Source: Paenacidovorax monticola
GTDB lineage: Bacteria > Pseudomonadota > Gammaproteobacteria > Burkholderiales > Burkholderiaceae_C
Assembly: GCF_014489595.1 (NCBI RefSeq)
Contig: NZ_CP060790.1
Location: 3,162,001-3,226,000, forward strand
Direction of reading: 5' to 3'
Length of the DNA stretch: 64,000 nt
Shown: piece after piece, positions 53,687 through 63,425 of the stretch
Numbering within the stretch: the first letter of the stretch is position 1
How the letters are laid out: each line of letters opens with the position of its first letter
Made by a program: the position numbers and the translations under genes
Notes under the pieces: generated by a model
What the model saw: the letters and a program-made list of their open reading frames with translations, nothing else
The model's database searches: none
What the model was told of the DNA's origin: nothing

Positions 53687-54604
53687 TCAGCCGCGCAGCC
53701 GTTCGATGAGCCCGTTGAGCGCCTCGAGCGAGCCGAACTGGATCGCCAGCTCGCCCATTTCCTCGGTGCGGCTGCCGCGCTTGACGCGCTTCTTCACGCG
53801 CACCTCGACCTCGGCCATGAGCAGGTCGGAGAGTTCCTCCTCCACGCGCCGCAGGTCGCGCGACTTCTCCTTCTTGGGCTTTTGCGGCACCAGGCTGAAC
53901 TCGGCGCCCAGCTTCTTCACGAGCGCCTCGGCCTCGCGCACCGAGAGTTTCTTGGCCGCGATCTGGTTGCCCGCCGTGATCTGCGCCGCACGGTCGAGCG
54001 CGAGCAGCGCGCGCGCATGGCCCATGTCGATATCGCCGGCCATGAGCATGGTCTGCACGGGGTCGGCCAGGTTCAGCAGGCGCAGCAGGTTGCTGGCCGC
54101 GCTGCGCGAACGGCCCACGGACTGGGCCGCCTGTTCGTGCGTGAGGCCGAACTCCTTGACGAGGCGCTGCAGGCCCTGCGCCTCTTCGAGCGGATTGAGG
54201 TCCTCGCGCTGGATGTTCTCGATCAGCGCCATCGCGGCGGCGGATTCGTTGGGCACGTCGCGCACGAGCACGGGCACCTGGTCCAGACCCGCCAGGCGCG
54301 ACGCCCGGAAGCGCCGCTCGCCCGCGATGATCTCGTACTTGCCCGCATGCTCGCCGTCGGCCAGCCGGCGCACCAGGATGGGCTGCATGATGCCCTGCGC
54401 CTTGATGCTCTCGGCCAGTTCGTAGAGCGCGCCCTCGTCCATGCGCGTGCGCGGCTGGTACATGCCAGGCACGAGCTCGGTCAGCGCCAGCGTGCTGGGC
54501 AGGCCGGCCTCGGCGGCGCGGGCCTGCTCCAGGTTCTCTTCGACCTTGGGGCCCAGCAGCGCTTCGAGGCCGCGGCCGAGGCCCTTGGGTTTCTTGGTGA
54601 CCAT
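53687..54604 (-). CDS. parB: Chromosome partitioning protein ParB
   Basis: 305 aa. The N-terminal KGLGRGLEALLG helix interacts with ParA. IIAGERRFRASRLAGL is the CTP-binding arginine patch, and ALIENIQREDLNPLEEAQGL with a helix-turn-helix (HEQAAQSVGRSRSAASNLLR) binds parS. The C-terminal dimerisation domain ends LNGLIERLRG. ParB loads on parS sites and spreads; three parS-like sites lie 6-9 kb away. Unusually, parA is 4.5 kb upstream rather than adjacent. Confidence 0.97.
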   Translation of the reverse strand: MVTKKPKGLGRGLEALLGPKVEENLEQARAAEAGLPSTLALTELVPGMYQPRTRMDEGALYELAESIKAQGIMQPILVRRLADGEHAGKYEIIAGERRFRASRLAGLDQVPVLVRDVPNESAAAMALIENIQREDLNPLEEAQGLQRLVKEFGLTHEQAAQSVGRSRSAASNLLRLLNLADPVQTMLMAGDIDMGHARALLALDRAAQITAGNQIAAKKLSVREAEALVKKLGAEFSLVPQKPKKEKSRDLRRVEEELSDLLMAEVEVRVKKRVKRGSRTEEMGELAIQFGSLEALNGLIERLRG

Positions 54605-54633
54605 GGTGGTGGTGCTTTCTGTGTTCTCTTCAG

Positions 54634-55181
54634 TCAGTGGGCGGGACGGGCTGCGAGCGCCTGCAGCCAGCCATGCCCCTCGGTCCAGTCGCCCAGCCCC
54701 GACTCGGCGTTGATGTGGCCGCGCGCACCATAGTCGATGAAACGGGCCCCCAGTCGGCCGCCAGGCCCTGGGCGCGGTCGAAGCTGCAATAGGGGTCGTC
54801 CTGGCTGCCCACGAGCGTGGCCGCGAACGGCAGGCGCTGGCGCGCGATGGGCGACCAGCCCGTGATCTGGGCCGCGAGGTCCGGGCGCTCGACATCGCCA
54901 GGCGCCACGAGCAGCGCGGCCCGCACGCGGTGGGCGTTCGGCGAGTGCGCGGCCCACCAGGCCGTGAGGATGCAGCCCAGGCTGTGCGCCACGAGCACCA
55001 CGGGCGCGCTTGCATCGCGTACAACCTCTTCAAGCCGTGCGGTCCAGTCGCCGCGCAGCGGGCGCATCCAGTCGTGCTGCTCGACGCGCCGGTACCCATG
55101 CAGGCGCTCCCAGCGGCTCTGCCAATGGTCGGCACCGGAGTTCTGCCAGCCGGGCAGGATGAGCACGTCGGAAGGGTTCAT
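54634..55181 (-). CDS. RBBP9/YdeN family alpha/beta hydrolase (apparent frameshift)
   Basis: About 182 aa. VLILPGWQNSGADHWQSRWE is the family signature, VVLVAHSLGCILTAWWA holds the nucleophile serine, VGSQDDPYCS the acid, and GARGHINAESGLGDW the histidine. The frames join if one C is added to the CCCCC run at 54747-54751 (ADWGARFIDYGARGH). Small serine hydrolases of this family have no settled substrate. It starts upstream of parB with 29 bp between them, so the two are probably co-transcribed. Confidence 0.88.
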
Positions 55182-55236
55182 TGCTATTGTTTCAGGAGCT
55201 ATTTGCGCTTTATGGACGGGCGCCAGAGGCCTTTTT
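55181..55236 (+). repeat. AGCT/GCGC hairpin repeat between hydrolase and surface-protein genes
   Basis: CAGGAGCTATTTGCGCTTTA and then TGGACGGGCGCCAGAGGCC align with the copy at 50157. Confidence 0.6.
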
Positions 55237-55258
55237 CACCCCTGAACCGCTTTCGGTA

Positions 55259-55322
55259 TTGTGCCCCAAGGCACAAAGCACATCGCCGCCGCGACACCCT
55301 GGCGGGCGTGGCGGCGGCGATG
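55259..55322 (-). terminator. Two perfect hairpins after the DUF11 surface-protein gene
   Basis: TTGTGCC-CCAA-GGCACAA (55259-55276) and CATCGCCGCCGC with GCGGCGGCGATG (55281-55322) lie just beyond the stop codon at 55344 on the minus strand. Together they are likely to end or protect the long transcript, although no U tract follows. Confidence 0.6.
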
Positions 55323-55343
55323 GATCGCGGGCCGGCGCGGCGC

Positions 55344-58300
55344 TTACAGGCGGCGCGCTTGCAGCGGCATGCGGCGCAGGGCGAACCAGCCCAGCAGGGC
55401 CGACAGGGCGATCAGGCCCCATTCGGACAGCGTCGGGACCGAGGCCACTTCGCGGCCAGGCACGAGTGTGGTGGCATTGTCCTGGTTGTTGCCCGGGTTC
55501 GTGTCGCCCGGGGCATCCAGCCTGGCGGTGTTGACCAGCCGGCCCGGGCCGGTATAGGGGTTCGCCAGCCGCACCGTGAAGGTGAAGGTCCGGCTTGCAC
55601 CCACCGCCAAGGAGCCCACGGCGCAGCTCACCGTGCCGGCACTGTCCACACAGCCGTCGGCGGACGACACGAAGCTCAGGCCAGAAGGCAAGGGGTCGAT
55701 GACCTGCGCGCCGATGCTGGGCAGGGGACCGTTGTTGGTCACCTTCAGGGTATAGACCGCCTGTCCGCCGGGCTGGATGCGGGGCTTGTCGATGTCCTTG
55801 GTCAGCGCCAGGTCGGTGGCGATCGCATCGCGGCGGGTGGTGGTGTCCTCGTCCACCTGGTTGTTGGCCATCTGGGTCTCGGTTTCGTCCACGGCCACCA
55901 CCACGTGGTTGCCCTGGGTGCCCGAATAGTCGCCCGCGGTGATGATGCTCTCGGCCCGCATGCGATAGGTCAGCACGATCTCATTGGCCGCACCAATGCC
56001 GATGCTCGGGAACGTGCAGCGCAGCATTCCCGAGGTGGCGCCCACGGCCGGCTCCGTGCACGAGGGCGTCACGGCCGCACCGGCCACGGTGGCCGCCAGG
56101 TGGCCCTGGTAGCTGAAGCGCGCGGTGTTGCCGGCGTTGGGGAAGGTGTCGGCCATCACCAGGTTGGTACCGTAGGACGGTCCGGCATTGCGGATGGTGA
56201 TGGTGTAGGTGGTGTCCGAGCCCAGCGGCACGGGGTCGACGCTATCGGTCTTCTGCACCAGGATGTCCAGCTCGGAAGCGATCACCGTGGCATTGATGCT
56301 GCCCGAGTTGTTCGCGGTGTTCGTTTCCACATCCGTCGGCCCGACCGCCACATTCACCGTGTTGGTGATGGTGGTGTTTAGCGCCGCCGCGAGCGGCCGC
56401 ACGGTGAACGTCACGGTACGGTTGCCGCCGGCAGCCACATTGGCCCAGCTGCAGGTGAGCGTACCGCCTGCACCCACGGTGGGAACGGACGAGCAGGCCC
56501 CCCATTGGAGGGCGTGCCCACGCTGATGAAAGCCGTGTTGGGCGGCATCACGTCGGTGATGGTGAGGACATTGGCGGTGGATGGGCCTGCATTGCTGGCC
56601 GTCACCGTGTACACCATGGGCTGGCCCACGCGCGCCGTGGAGGGATTGACGGTCTTGCTCACCGTCGCGTCCACGCGCGGCTGCACCACGCTGGACACGG
56701 TGGAGCTGTTGTTGCCGCGATTGGGGTCGCCCACATCCAGCGAATTGACGCTGGCCGTGTTGCCGCGGCTCAGGTTCGCCGCCGTGGTATTGGCGGGGCG
56801 GACCACGATGGTGATCGTGGCCATACCGTTGGCGGCGAGCGTGCCCAGGTTGCAGTCGATGGACTGCGCCGGGCCGCTGCCGGAGGTGGGCGTGCAGGAG
56901 CCCTGCGAGGTGACGACCGACTGCAGCCCACCCGCCGTGATCAGGTTGTTCACCGTGTCATACACGTGCGTGTTGGTGGCGTCCACGGTCGCGGAGTTGT
57001 TCCTGACGACGAGGGTGTACGTCAGGTCCTGGCCCACCACCACGGGATCGGGCCCCACGGTCTTGGTAATCTGCAGATCGGCCTGTTGCAGGCTGATGTC
57101 CTGGTCGGCGCCCCAGCAGTTGGCCTGGTGCAGGGGCAAGGTGCCCGCCTCGCCAGGGCCGGAGCCCGTCAGCACGCCGTTGATGCCGCTCATGTCCGAG
57201 CCCAGGCAGACGTTGTTCGTCACAGCGCCCGCCCCCGTGTTGACGGCCGGAATGACGAGATCGGGCGCGTTGCTGTTCACCGCCAGGGAACTGGCGCGCG
57301 TGTGCTGACACGTCAGCACGAGGGGGCCGGTTTGCGGATAGGTGGCGCCGGCGCTGGAGGAGCACGTCCAGTTGGCGTCGGAGGGACTGGCCGTCACATC
57401 CACGCCCGCAGGGATCTGGTCGGTCACCGTGATGGTCTGGCCGGCAAACACCGGAAGCAGGCCGTAATTGCGCACGCGCACGACCCAGTTGTAGTTCTGT
57501 CCTACGTGCACCGGACGGATGCTGGCCCATTTCTCGACGCCCAGATCCACCTCGTTGCTCACGTTGACGGTGCTGCTGTTGTTGGCCCCCACCGGATCAG
57601 GCGGCGTGGCCGTGACGATGCCGGTGTTGGGAACGGTGCCGGTGCCCGTGGGACGCGCCCGCAGGGTGATGGCCGGCAGATTGGTGAACGGTCCGCCGTT
57701 GTAGGTTCCGGGGTAGCTGCAGGTCAGCGTGTTGGGCGTGGTGGTACCGAAGTCGCAGACCCAGGGAGACGGCGCTGTATGGTCCACATAGCTGAAGCCG
57801 GCATTGAGCGTATCGGTCACCACCACCCCGGTCGGTGCGGCACCGCCTTCCTGGCGCGGGGTCAGGGTAAACGTCACCAAGGTGCCGCCGGCGTCGGCCG
57901 AAACGGCTGACGTCTTGGTGATGCGCATGTCCGTGCCATCGCTCAGCACGACGTCCACCGTGGCGGTGTTGTTGGTGCCATCACCATCGAGATAGTTGGA
58001 CAGCACGTCGAAGGTGCCCGTGACGGTGCCGGTCACGTTGGCCACCGCGTTGACGGTGATGGGGGGAAAGCTGGCGCCCATGGCCAGCCCGTCGTTGCGC
58101 GTACACGTGATCTCGGCTCCCACGGGGCCTCCGGGCGCGTCCGACAGCGGGTAGCCGCTGGCGGGCGTGCAGGTCCAGCCCGTACCTGCAGGGCGGGAGG
58201 TGATGGAGGAGCCGGCCGGCACATTGAAGCGCACCGTGGGCGACTGGCCCGCAGGGAGCGGGTCGGGGCCTCCGTTGTTGTCCACCGTGAGCGTATAGGT

Positions 58301-58906
58301 ATAGGGCGTGCCCGCCGCAATGGTGCCCACGGCCGAGGTGCTGGCGGTGATGCCCAGATTGGCCGCCTGCTGGACGGTGATGTTGCGCGAAAGGGTGTTG
58401 TTGCCCGTATTGGGGTCCGCCGTGGCCGAGGTGACCGTGGCGCTGTTGGGCCACACGGCGGCGCTGGGCAGGCGCATGCGCAGCGTCACGGTGCGCGTGC
58501 CCGGAAAGGGAATGGATCCCCAGGTGCATTCGTAGGGTGCCGCACCGGTGCAGGCACCGCCGTCACTGGCGGTCATGCTCACGAAGGTGGCACCGGCGGG
58601 GATCGTGTCGGTCAGCTTCACGTTGCTGGCGGATCCCGTGCCGTTGTTCTCCACCGTCATGGTGATGGTGGCGATGCCACCCGCGGGCACGGGGTCGGGG
58701 GTCACAACGTGGTTGGACAGCACCAGATCGGCAGACTGTGCCCAGGCGCCGCCGGCAAAGCACAGCAGCGGCGCGGCCAGCCATGCGGCCCAGCGGCGCG
58801 TAGGGCGCGGTACGGCGGTGGAGTGGGAGCGGGCCGCACGGGGTGTCCCGCCAGGCGGCGGGGCGAGCGGGCAGGCAGAAAGGCTGGAGAGCAGGCGATC
58901 GGGCAT
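55344..58906 (-). CDS. Large IPTL-CTERM surface protein with DUF11-type repeats (apparent frameshift)
   Basis: About 1187 aa. After an extended signal region (cleavage near GGAWAQSADL) there are about eight immunoglobulin-like DUF11 repeats. Each starts like ADLQITKTVGPDPV and runs through YTLVVRNN to TDTIPAG. The C-terminus VASVPTLSEWGLIALSALLG plus RRMPLQARRL is a textbook IPTL-CTERM sorting signal. The frames join at SNGGACSSVPTVG if one C is added to the run at 56498-56503. It should be exported and displayed on the cell surface, perhaps as an adhesin. It sits between parA and the hydrolase-parB pair, on the same strand. Confidence 0.85.
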
Positions 58907-58973
58907 GAACAAGGCTTTCTGGAGGCCTCCGGAGCCCACGTGCGGTGGCGCGGCAGGTCCGGGGAGGTTGAAG

Positions 58974-58997
58974 GCAACAGCGGTAACCGCTTGTTGC
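58974..58997. promoter_or_regulatory. Inverted repeat in the leader of the surface-protein gene
   Basis: GCAACA-GCGGT-A-ACCGC-T-TGTTGC, a long dyad with one bulged base. It lies between the predicted promoter at 59052-59081 and the start codon at 58906, so it may be an operator or an mRNA hairpin. Confidence 0.55.
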
Positions 58998-59051
58998 AGG
59001 CGCTCCAGAGTCTAGAAACCTTATTCTTTAGACGTCACATTCGAACTCTCA

Positions 59052-59081
59052 CAATTACTCACGGTTATAAGTTGTTGTCAA
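59052..59081 (-). promoter_or_regulatory. Predicted sigma-70 promoter for the surface-protein gene
   Basis: On the minus strand a TTGACA -35 box (59076-59081) and TAATTG (59052-59057) are 18 bp apart in a locally AT-rich stretch after parA. This would let the surface-protein gene be expressed separately from the mnmG-parA operon. Confidence 0.55.
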
Positions 59082-59105
59082 TTGGAGGGGAACCCTTCGG
59101 CCCCG

Positions 59106-59876
59106 TCACATGCTCTTCACGCGCTCGACCATCTCCAGGGCGAAGTCCACGAAGGCCTGGCTGCCCTTGGCCGCGGGGTCGAACACCACGCCGGGCAGGC
59201 CGTAGCTGGGCGCCTCGGCCAGGCGCACGTTGCGCGGGATCACGGTGTCGAACACCTTGTCGCCGAAATGCGCCTTGAGCTGCTCGCTGACCTGGTTCTG
59301 CAAGGTGATGCGCGGATCGAACATCACGCGCAGCAGGCCGATGATCTGCAGGTCGCGGTTGAGGTTGGCATGCACCTGCTTGATGGTGTTGACCAGGTCG
59401 GTGAGCCCTTCGAGCGCAAAGTACTCGCACTGCATGGGCACGATCACTCCATGCGCGCTGCACAGACCGTTGAGCGTGAGCATCGAGAGGCTGGGCGGGC
59501 AGTCGATGAGCACGAAGTCGTAGTTACCGTCCACCTCGGCCAGGGCGGCCTTGAGGCGCTTCTCCCGGCGCTCCAGCTCCACCAGCTCCACCTCGGCGCC
59601 GGCCAGTTCGCGGTTGGCGCCCAGCACGTGGTAGCCGCACTTGTCGGCCAGCTTGGCGGCCTCCTGGATCGAGGCGGATTCGAGCAGCACGTCGTACACC
59701 GTGAGCTCCAGGCTGCGCTTGTCCACACCCGAACCCATGGTGGCGTTGCCCTGCGGATCGAGATCGACCATGAGCACGCGCTGGCCGACCTTGGCAAGGC
59801 CGGCGGCGAGGTTGACGGAGGTGGTGGTCTTGCCGACGCCGCCCTTCTGGTTGGCGATGCAGAAAATCTTGGCCAT
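59106..59876 (-). CDS. parA: Chromosome partitioning ATPase ParA (Soj)
   Basis: 256 aa. The deviant Walker A motif KGGVGKTT is at residues 11-18. DLDPQGNATMGSGV, FVLIDCPPSLSMLTLNGL and RVMFDPRITLQNQV are all typical of chromosomal ParA/Soj. It binds DNA non-specifically with ATP and moves ParB-parS complexes. It lies 11 bp after lysE in the mnmG-rsmG-lysE-parA transcript. Confidence 0.97.
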   Translation of the reverse strand: MAKIFCIANQKGGVGKTTTSVNLAAGLAKVGQRVLMVDLDPQGNATMGSGVDKRSLELTVYDVLLESASIQEAAKLADKCGYHVLGANRELAGAEVELVELERREKRLKAALAEVDGNYDFVLIDCPPSLSMLTLNGLCSAHGVIVPMQCEYFALEGLTDLVNTIKQVHANLNRDLQIIGLLRVMFDPRITLQNQVSEQLKAHFGDKVFDTVIPRNVRLAEAPSYGLPGVVFDPAAKGSQAFVDFALEMVERVKSM

Positions 59877-59887
59877 GGACTGCGTGC

Positions 59888-60501
59888 TTACTTGGAGATG
59901 GCCAGCTTGACGCCGAAGCCGATGAGGAACACGCCCGCCGTCTTTTCCAGCACGCGCGCGATGGTCGGGTTGGCGCGCATGCGCGCCGCGAGATGGTGGG
60001 TGAGCAACACCACGATCAGGCTGTAGAGGAAGGTGAGCGCAGCGATGGTCGCGGCCATCACGCCGAAGGTGATCATTCCCTGGTGGCGCACCGGGTCGAC
60101 GAACAGCGGGAAGAAGGCCATGTAGAACACGATGGCCTTGGGATTCAGCAGCGTGATGATGGCCCCCTGCCGGAAATAGTGGCGCGGCTCGATGTGCAGC
60201 ACGGGCGCTGCCCCGGCTTGGCCGTGAGCATCTTGAAGCCCAGCCAGGCCAGGTAGATGGCGCCCAGCCACTGCACGGCGTGGAAAGCCGCCGGGTATGC
60301 CGCCAGCAGCGCGGCCACGCCGGCCACGGCGGCCCACATGAGCACCTGGTCGGCGGCGATCACCCCTGCCGCCGCCGCCAGGCCCGCGCGCACGCCGCCC
60401 TTGCCCGTGGACGTGATGAGTGCGAGGTTGCCGGGCCCTGGAATGGCCAGGAACAACACGATGGCGGCAACGAATGCGCCGTAGTCTGCAACGCCGAACA
60501 T
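59888..60501 (-). CDS. LysE family transporter (apparent frameshift)
   Basis: About 204 aa, six predicted helices. The N-terminal FLAIPGPGNLALITSTGKGG is the LysE/RhtB signature (PGP motif), and FRQGAIITLLNPKAIVFYMA is the second conserved block. The halves join if one C is added to the CCCC run at 60211-60214 (TAKPGAAPVLHIEPR). It exports an amino acid or related metabolite. It lies between rsmG and parA on the same strand. Confidence 0.87.
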
Positions 60502-60596
60502 GGGGGATTCCTCAGGAGTGGACCGGCTAGTTTACGCGACCCGGTCTGGCGCCCGGGCACCCTTGGCCGGCCCGGGCCTCGGCGGTCTGCGCGGGC

Positions 60597-61256
60597 TCAG
60601 GCCCTGCGCATCCAGACGATGCAGCGCTCGGCCCCGAGGCCCGGCACCGCGAGCTGTTCCACGTGAAACACCTGCACGCCAGACGGCAACGCCGCGATTT
60701 CGTCGGCCGGGTGCTTGCCCTTCATGGCCAGCCACACCCCCCCGGGCGCAAGCGCCCCCTGCGACCAGGAGGTGAAGTCGGGCAGCGATGCGAAGGCCCG
60801 GCAGCTCACCACATCGAAGGGGCCGGGCAGCGTCTCCACCCGCGCATGGATGCCGTGCAGATTGGGCAGCCGCAGCGCGGCGGCCGCCTGCTGGATGAAA
60901 GCCGCTTTCTTGGCCACGGTATCCACACAGCTCACATCCACGCCGGGACAGCAGATGGCGAACACCACGCCGGGCAGCCCCCCGCCCGATCCCACGTCGA
61001 GCAGGCGCAGGGGCACAGGCAGCGCCCCGCCCTGCTCCGCCACATGGCGGCGCAGCGGGGCCACGGCCGCCAGGCTGTCGAGCAGGTGGTGCGTGAGCAT
61101 TTCCTGCGGATCGCGCACGGCCGTCAGGTTGTAGACCTTGTTCCATTTCTGCAGCAGCGCGAGAAAGTCGAGCAGTTGCCCGATCTGCGCCTCGTCCAGA
61201 TCCAGCCCCAGGTCGCGCACGCCCGCGCGCAGCGGCTCCAGCAGCGCGGCGCTCAT
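60597..61256 (-). CDS. rsmG: 16S rRNA (guanine527-N7)-methyltransferase RsmG
   Basis: 219 aa. [20 protein letters not shown] and [12 protein letters not shown] are the family start. [17 protein letters not shown] is the SAM-binding motif, and [11 protein letters not shown] and WLAMKGKHP complete it. It methylates G527 of 16S rRNA. The start overlaps the mnmG stop as ATGA. A parS-like site (60655-60670) lies inside its coding sequence. Confidence 0.96.
   Translation of the reverse strand: MSAALLEPLRAGVRDLGLDLDEAQIGQLLDFLALLQKWNKVYNLTAVRDPQEMLTHHLLDSLAAVAPLRRHVAEQGGALPVPLRLLDVGSGGGLPGVVFAICCPGVDVSCVDTVAKKAAFIQQAAAALRLPNLHGIHARVETLPGPFDVVSCRAFASLPDFTSWSQGALAPGGVWLAMKGKHPADEIAALPSGVQVFHVEQLAVPGLGAERCIVWMRRA
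60655..60670. other. parS: parS-like site 1, within rsmG
   Basis: TGTTCCACGTGAAACA differs from the consensus TGTTTCACGTGAAACA at one base. It is one of three such sites in 2.7 kb beside parA/parB. Confidence 0.85.
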
Positions 61257-63227
61257 GCGGCGGCTTCCACGCCGGTGTCGGCGGGAGCATGGGCGAATCC
61301 CTTGAAGCCGCCCTTCTTCAGATGCACCAGCAGCAGAGAGATCGCTGCGGGCGTGATGCCGGAGATGCGCGACGCCTGGCCCAGCGTTTCAGGCCGGTGC
61401 TTCTGCAGCTTCTGGCGCACCTCGATGGAGAGCGCCGCCACCTGCAGATAGTCCAGCTCGGCAGGCAGGCGCAGGTTTTCGAAATGGGCCGCGCGCTGCA
61501 CTTCGTCCTTCTGGCGGTCGATGTAGCCCGCGTACTTGGCAGCAATCTCCACCTGCTCGATCACGGGGCCGCTCAGCTCGCCCAGGGTTGCGTGCGCCAC
61601 CTCGGGGCTGGCGTACTTGCCGCCGTCCATGCCCATCAACGCGGCATACGACACATCAGGCCGGCGCAGCAGATCGAACAGGTTGTATTCGTGCTCGATG
61701 GCCTTGCCCAGCACGCGCTCGGCCTCGGCCGCCGCGAGGATGCGCGGATTCACCCAGGTGGATTTGAGGCGCTCTGTTTCACGTGAAACAGCATCGCGCT
61801 TGCGGCTGAAGGCGTCCCAGCGGGCGTCGTCCACCAGGCCCATGCGGCGGCCCGCTTCGGTCAGCCGCATGTCGGCGTTGTCCTCGCGCAGCTGCAGGCG
61901 GAACTCGGCACGGCTCGTAAACATGCGATAGGGCTCGGTCACGCCCTTGGTGATGAGGTCGTCCACGAGCACGCCCAGGTAGGCCTCGTCGCGGCGCGGC
62001 AGCCACGCCCCTCGCCACGGCACTGCAGCGCGGCGTTGATGCCCGCGAACAGGCCCTGGGCGGCCGCCTCTTCGTAGCCCGTCGTGCCGTTGATCTGGCC
62101 CGCGAAGAACAGGCCCTGGATCTGGCGCGTCTCGAAGCTGCTCTTGAGCGAGCGCGGGTCGAAGTAGTCATACTCGATGGCATAACCCGGGCGCAGGATG
62201 TGGGCGTTCTCCAGTCCCGGCATGCTGCGCACCAGGTCGTACTGGATGTCGAAGGGCAGGCTGGTGCTGATGCCGTTGGGGTAGTACTCGTGCGTGGTCA
62301 GCCCCTCGGGCTCCAGGAAGATCTGGTGGCTGTCCTTGTCGGCAAAGCGGTTGATCTTGTCCTCCACGCTGGGGCAGTAGCGCGGGCCCACGCCCTCGAT
62401 CTTGCCGGTGAACATGGGGCTGCGGTCAAAGCCGCTGCGGATGATCTCGTGCGTGCGCTCGTTGGTATGGGTGATCCAGCACGGCACCTGGCGGGGGTGC
62501 ATGGCCGCGCTGCCCATGAAGCTGAACACGGGCAGCACCCCCTCGTTCACGCCGCCGGGCATGCCGTCGCCGGGCTGCTCCTCGCACTTCGAGAAATCGA
62601 TGCTGCGCCCGTCGATGCGCGGCGGCGTGCCGGTCTTGAGGCGGCCCTGCGGCAGCTGCAGCTCCTTGAGGCGGGCGCTGAGCGACACGGCGGGCGGGTC
62701 CCCTGCCCGGCCGGCCGCATAGTTGTTCAGCCCCACATGAATCTTGCCGTCCAGGAAGGTACCCGCAGTGAGCACCACCGTGCGCGAGCGAAAGCGGATG
62801 CCCACCTGCGTGACGGCACCCACCACGCGGTCGCCCTCCACCATCAGGTCGTCCACGGCCTGCTGGAACAGCCAGAGGTTGGGCTGGTTCTCCAGCATGC
62901 GGCGGATGGCGGCCTTGTACAGGATGCGGTCGGCCTGCGCCCGCGTGGCACGCACGGCCGGCCCTTGGAACTGTTGAGGATGCGGAACTGGATACCGCCC
63001 TCGTCCGTGGCCAGGGCCATGGCGCCGCCCAGCGCGTCCACTTCCTTGACCAAGTGGCCCTTGCCGATGCCACCGATGCTGGGGTTGCAGCTCATCTGCC
63101 CCAGGGTCTCGATGTTGTGCGTGAGCAGCAGCGTTCTTTGCCCCAAGCGCGCGGCGGCCAGGGCGGCCTCGGTGCCGGCATGGCCTCCGCCGACGACGAT
63201 CACATCAAATTCCTGGGGGTACAACAT
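61253..63227 (-). CDS. mnmG: tRNA uridine-5-carboxymethylaminomethyl modification enzyme MnmG (two apparent frameshifts)
   Basis: About 658 aa. N-terminal [20 protein letters not shown] is the FAD motif. [35 protein letters not shown] and [19 protein letters not shown] follow, then FVSRAEFRL-like [16 protein letters not shown] and a helical C-terminal domain ending in [11 protein letters not shown]. With MnmE it modifies the wobble uridine of tRNAs. Three frames are needed unless one C is added to the runs at 62963-62965 and 62008-62011. A broken mnmG is unlikely, which supports sequencing error. A perfect parS lies in the gene. Confidence 0.94.
61775..61790. other. parS: parS site 2 (perfect), within mnmG
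   Basis: TGTTTCACGTGAAACA, an exact match to the ParB-binding consensus of bacterial chromosomes. Confidence 0.95.
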
Positions 63228-63368
63228 GGGACTGCTCCGGGGCCTTTCACGGCCCTATCTTCAACCTCGCCGGCCCGAAGGGCATCGGCCACGCCCGCGG
63301 GCGCTGCCAAGGGCCCGCGGGGAAACCCGTAATTTTCCCATCTTTGCGCATTCCATGGGAGCCGCCCT

Positions 63369-63384
63369 TGTTTCACGTGAAACC
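63369..63384. other. parS: parS-like site 3, upstream of mnmG
   Basis: TGTTTCACGTGAAACC, one base from the consensus, in the intergenic region between the divergent mnmG and FMN reductase genes. Confidence 0.88.
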
Positions 63385-63425
63385 GTGCAGGAATCCTGCC
63401 CCCGCTCTGTGCTCCAATCGCGGCC

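Noticed and set aside
5793..62965. Interpreting the broken genes as a wave of pseudogenes
   Set aside because: The breaks are one-base and in G/C runs, and they include mnmG and coupled operon genes with otherwise intact motifs. Sequencing error is the simpler reading.
63228..63425. Replication origin between mnmG and the FMN reductase gene
   Set aside because: No clear DnaA-box cluster or AT-rich unwinding region was seen, and dnaA is not in the window. Only a parS-like site is present.
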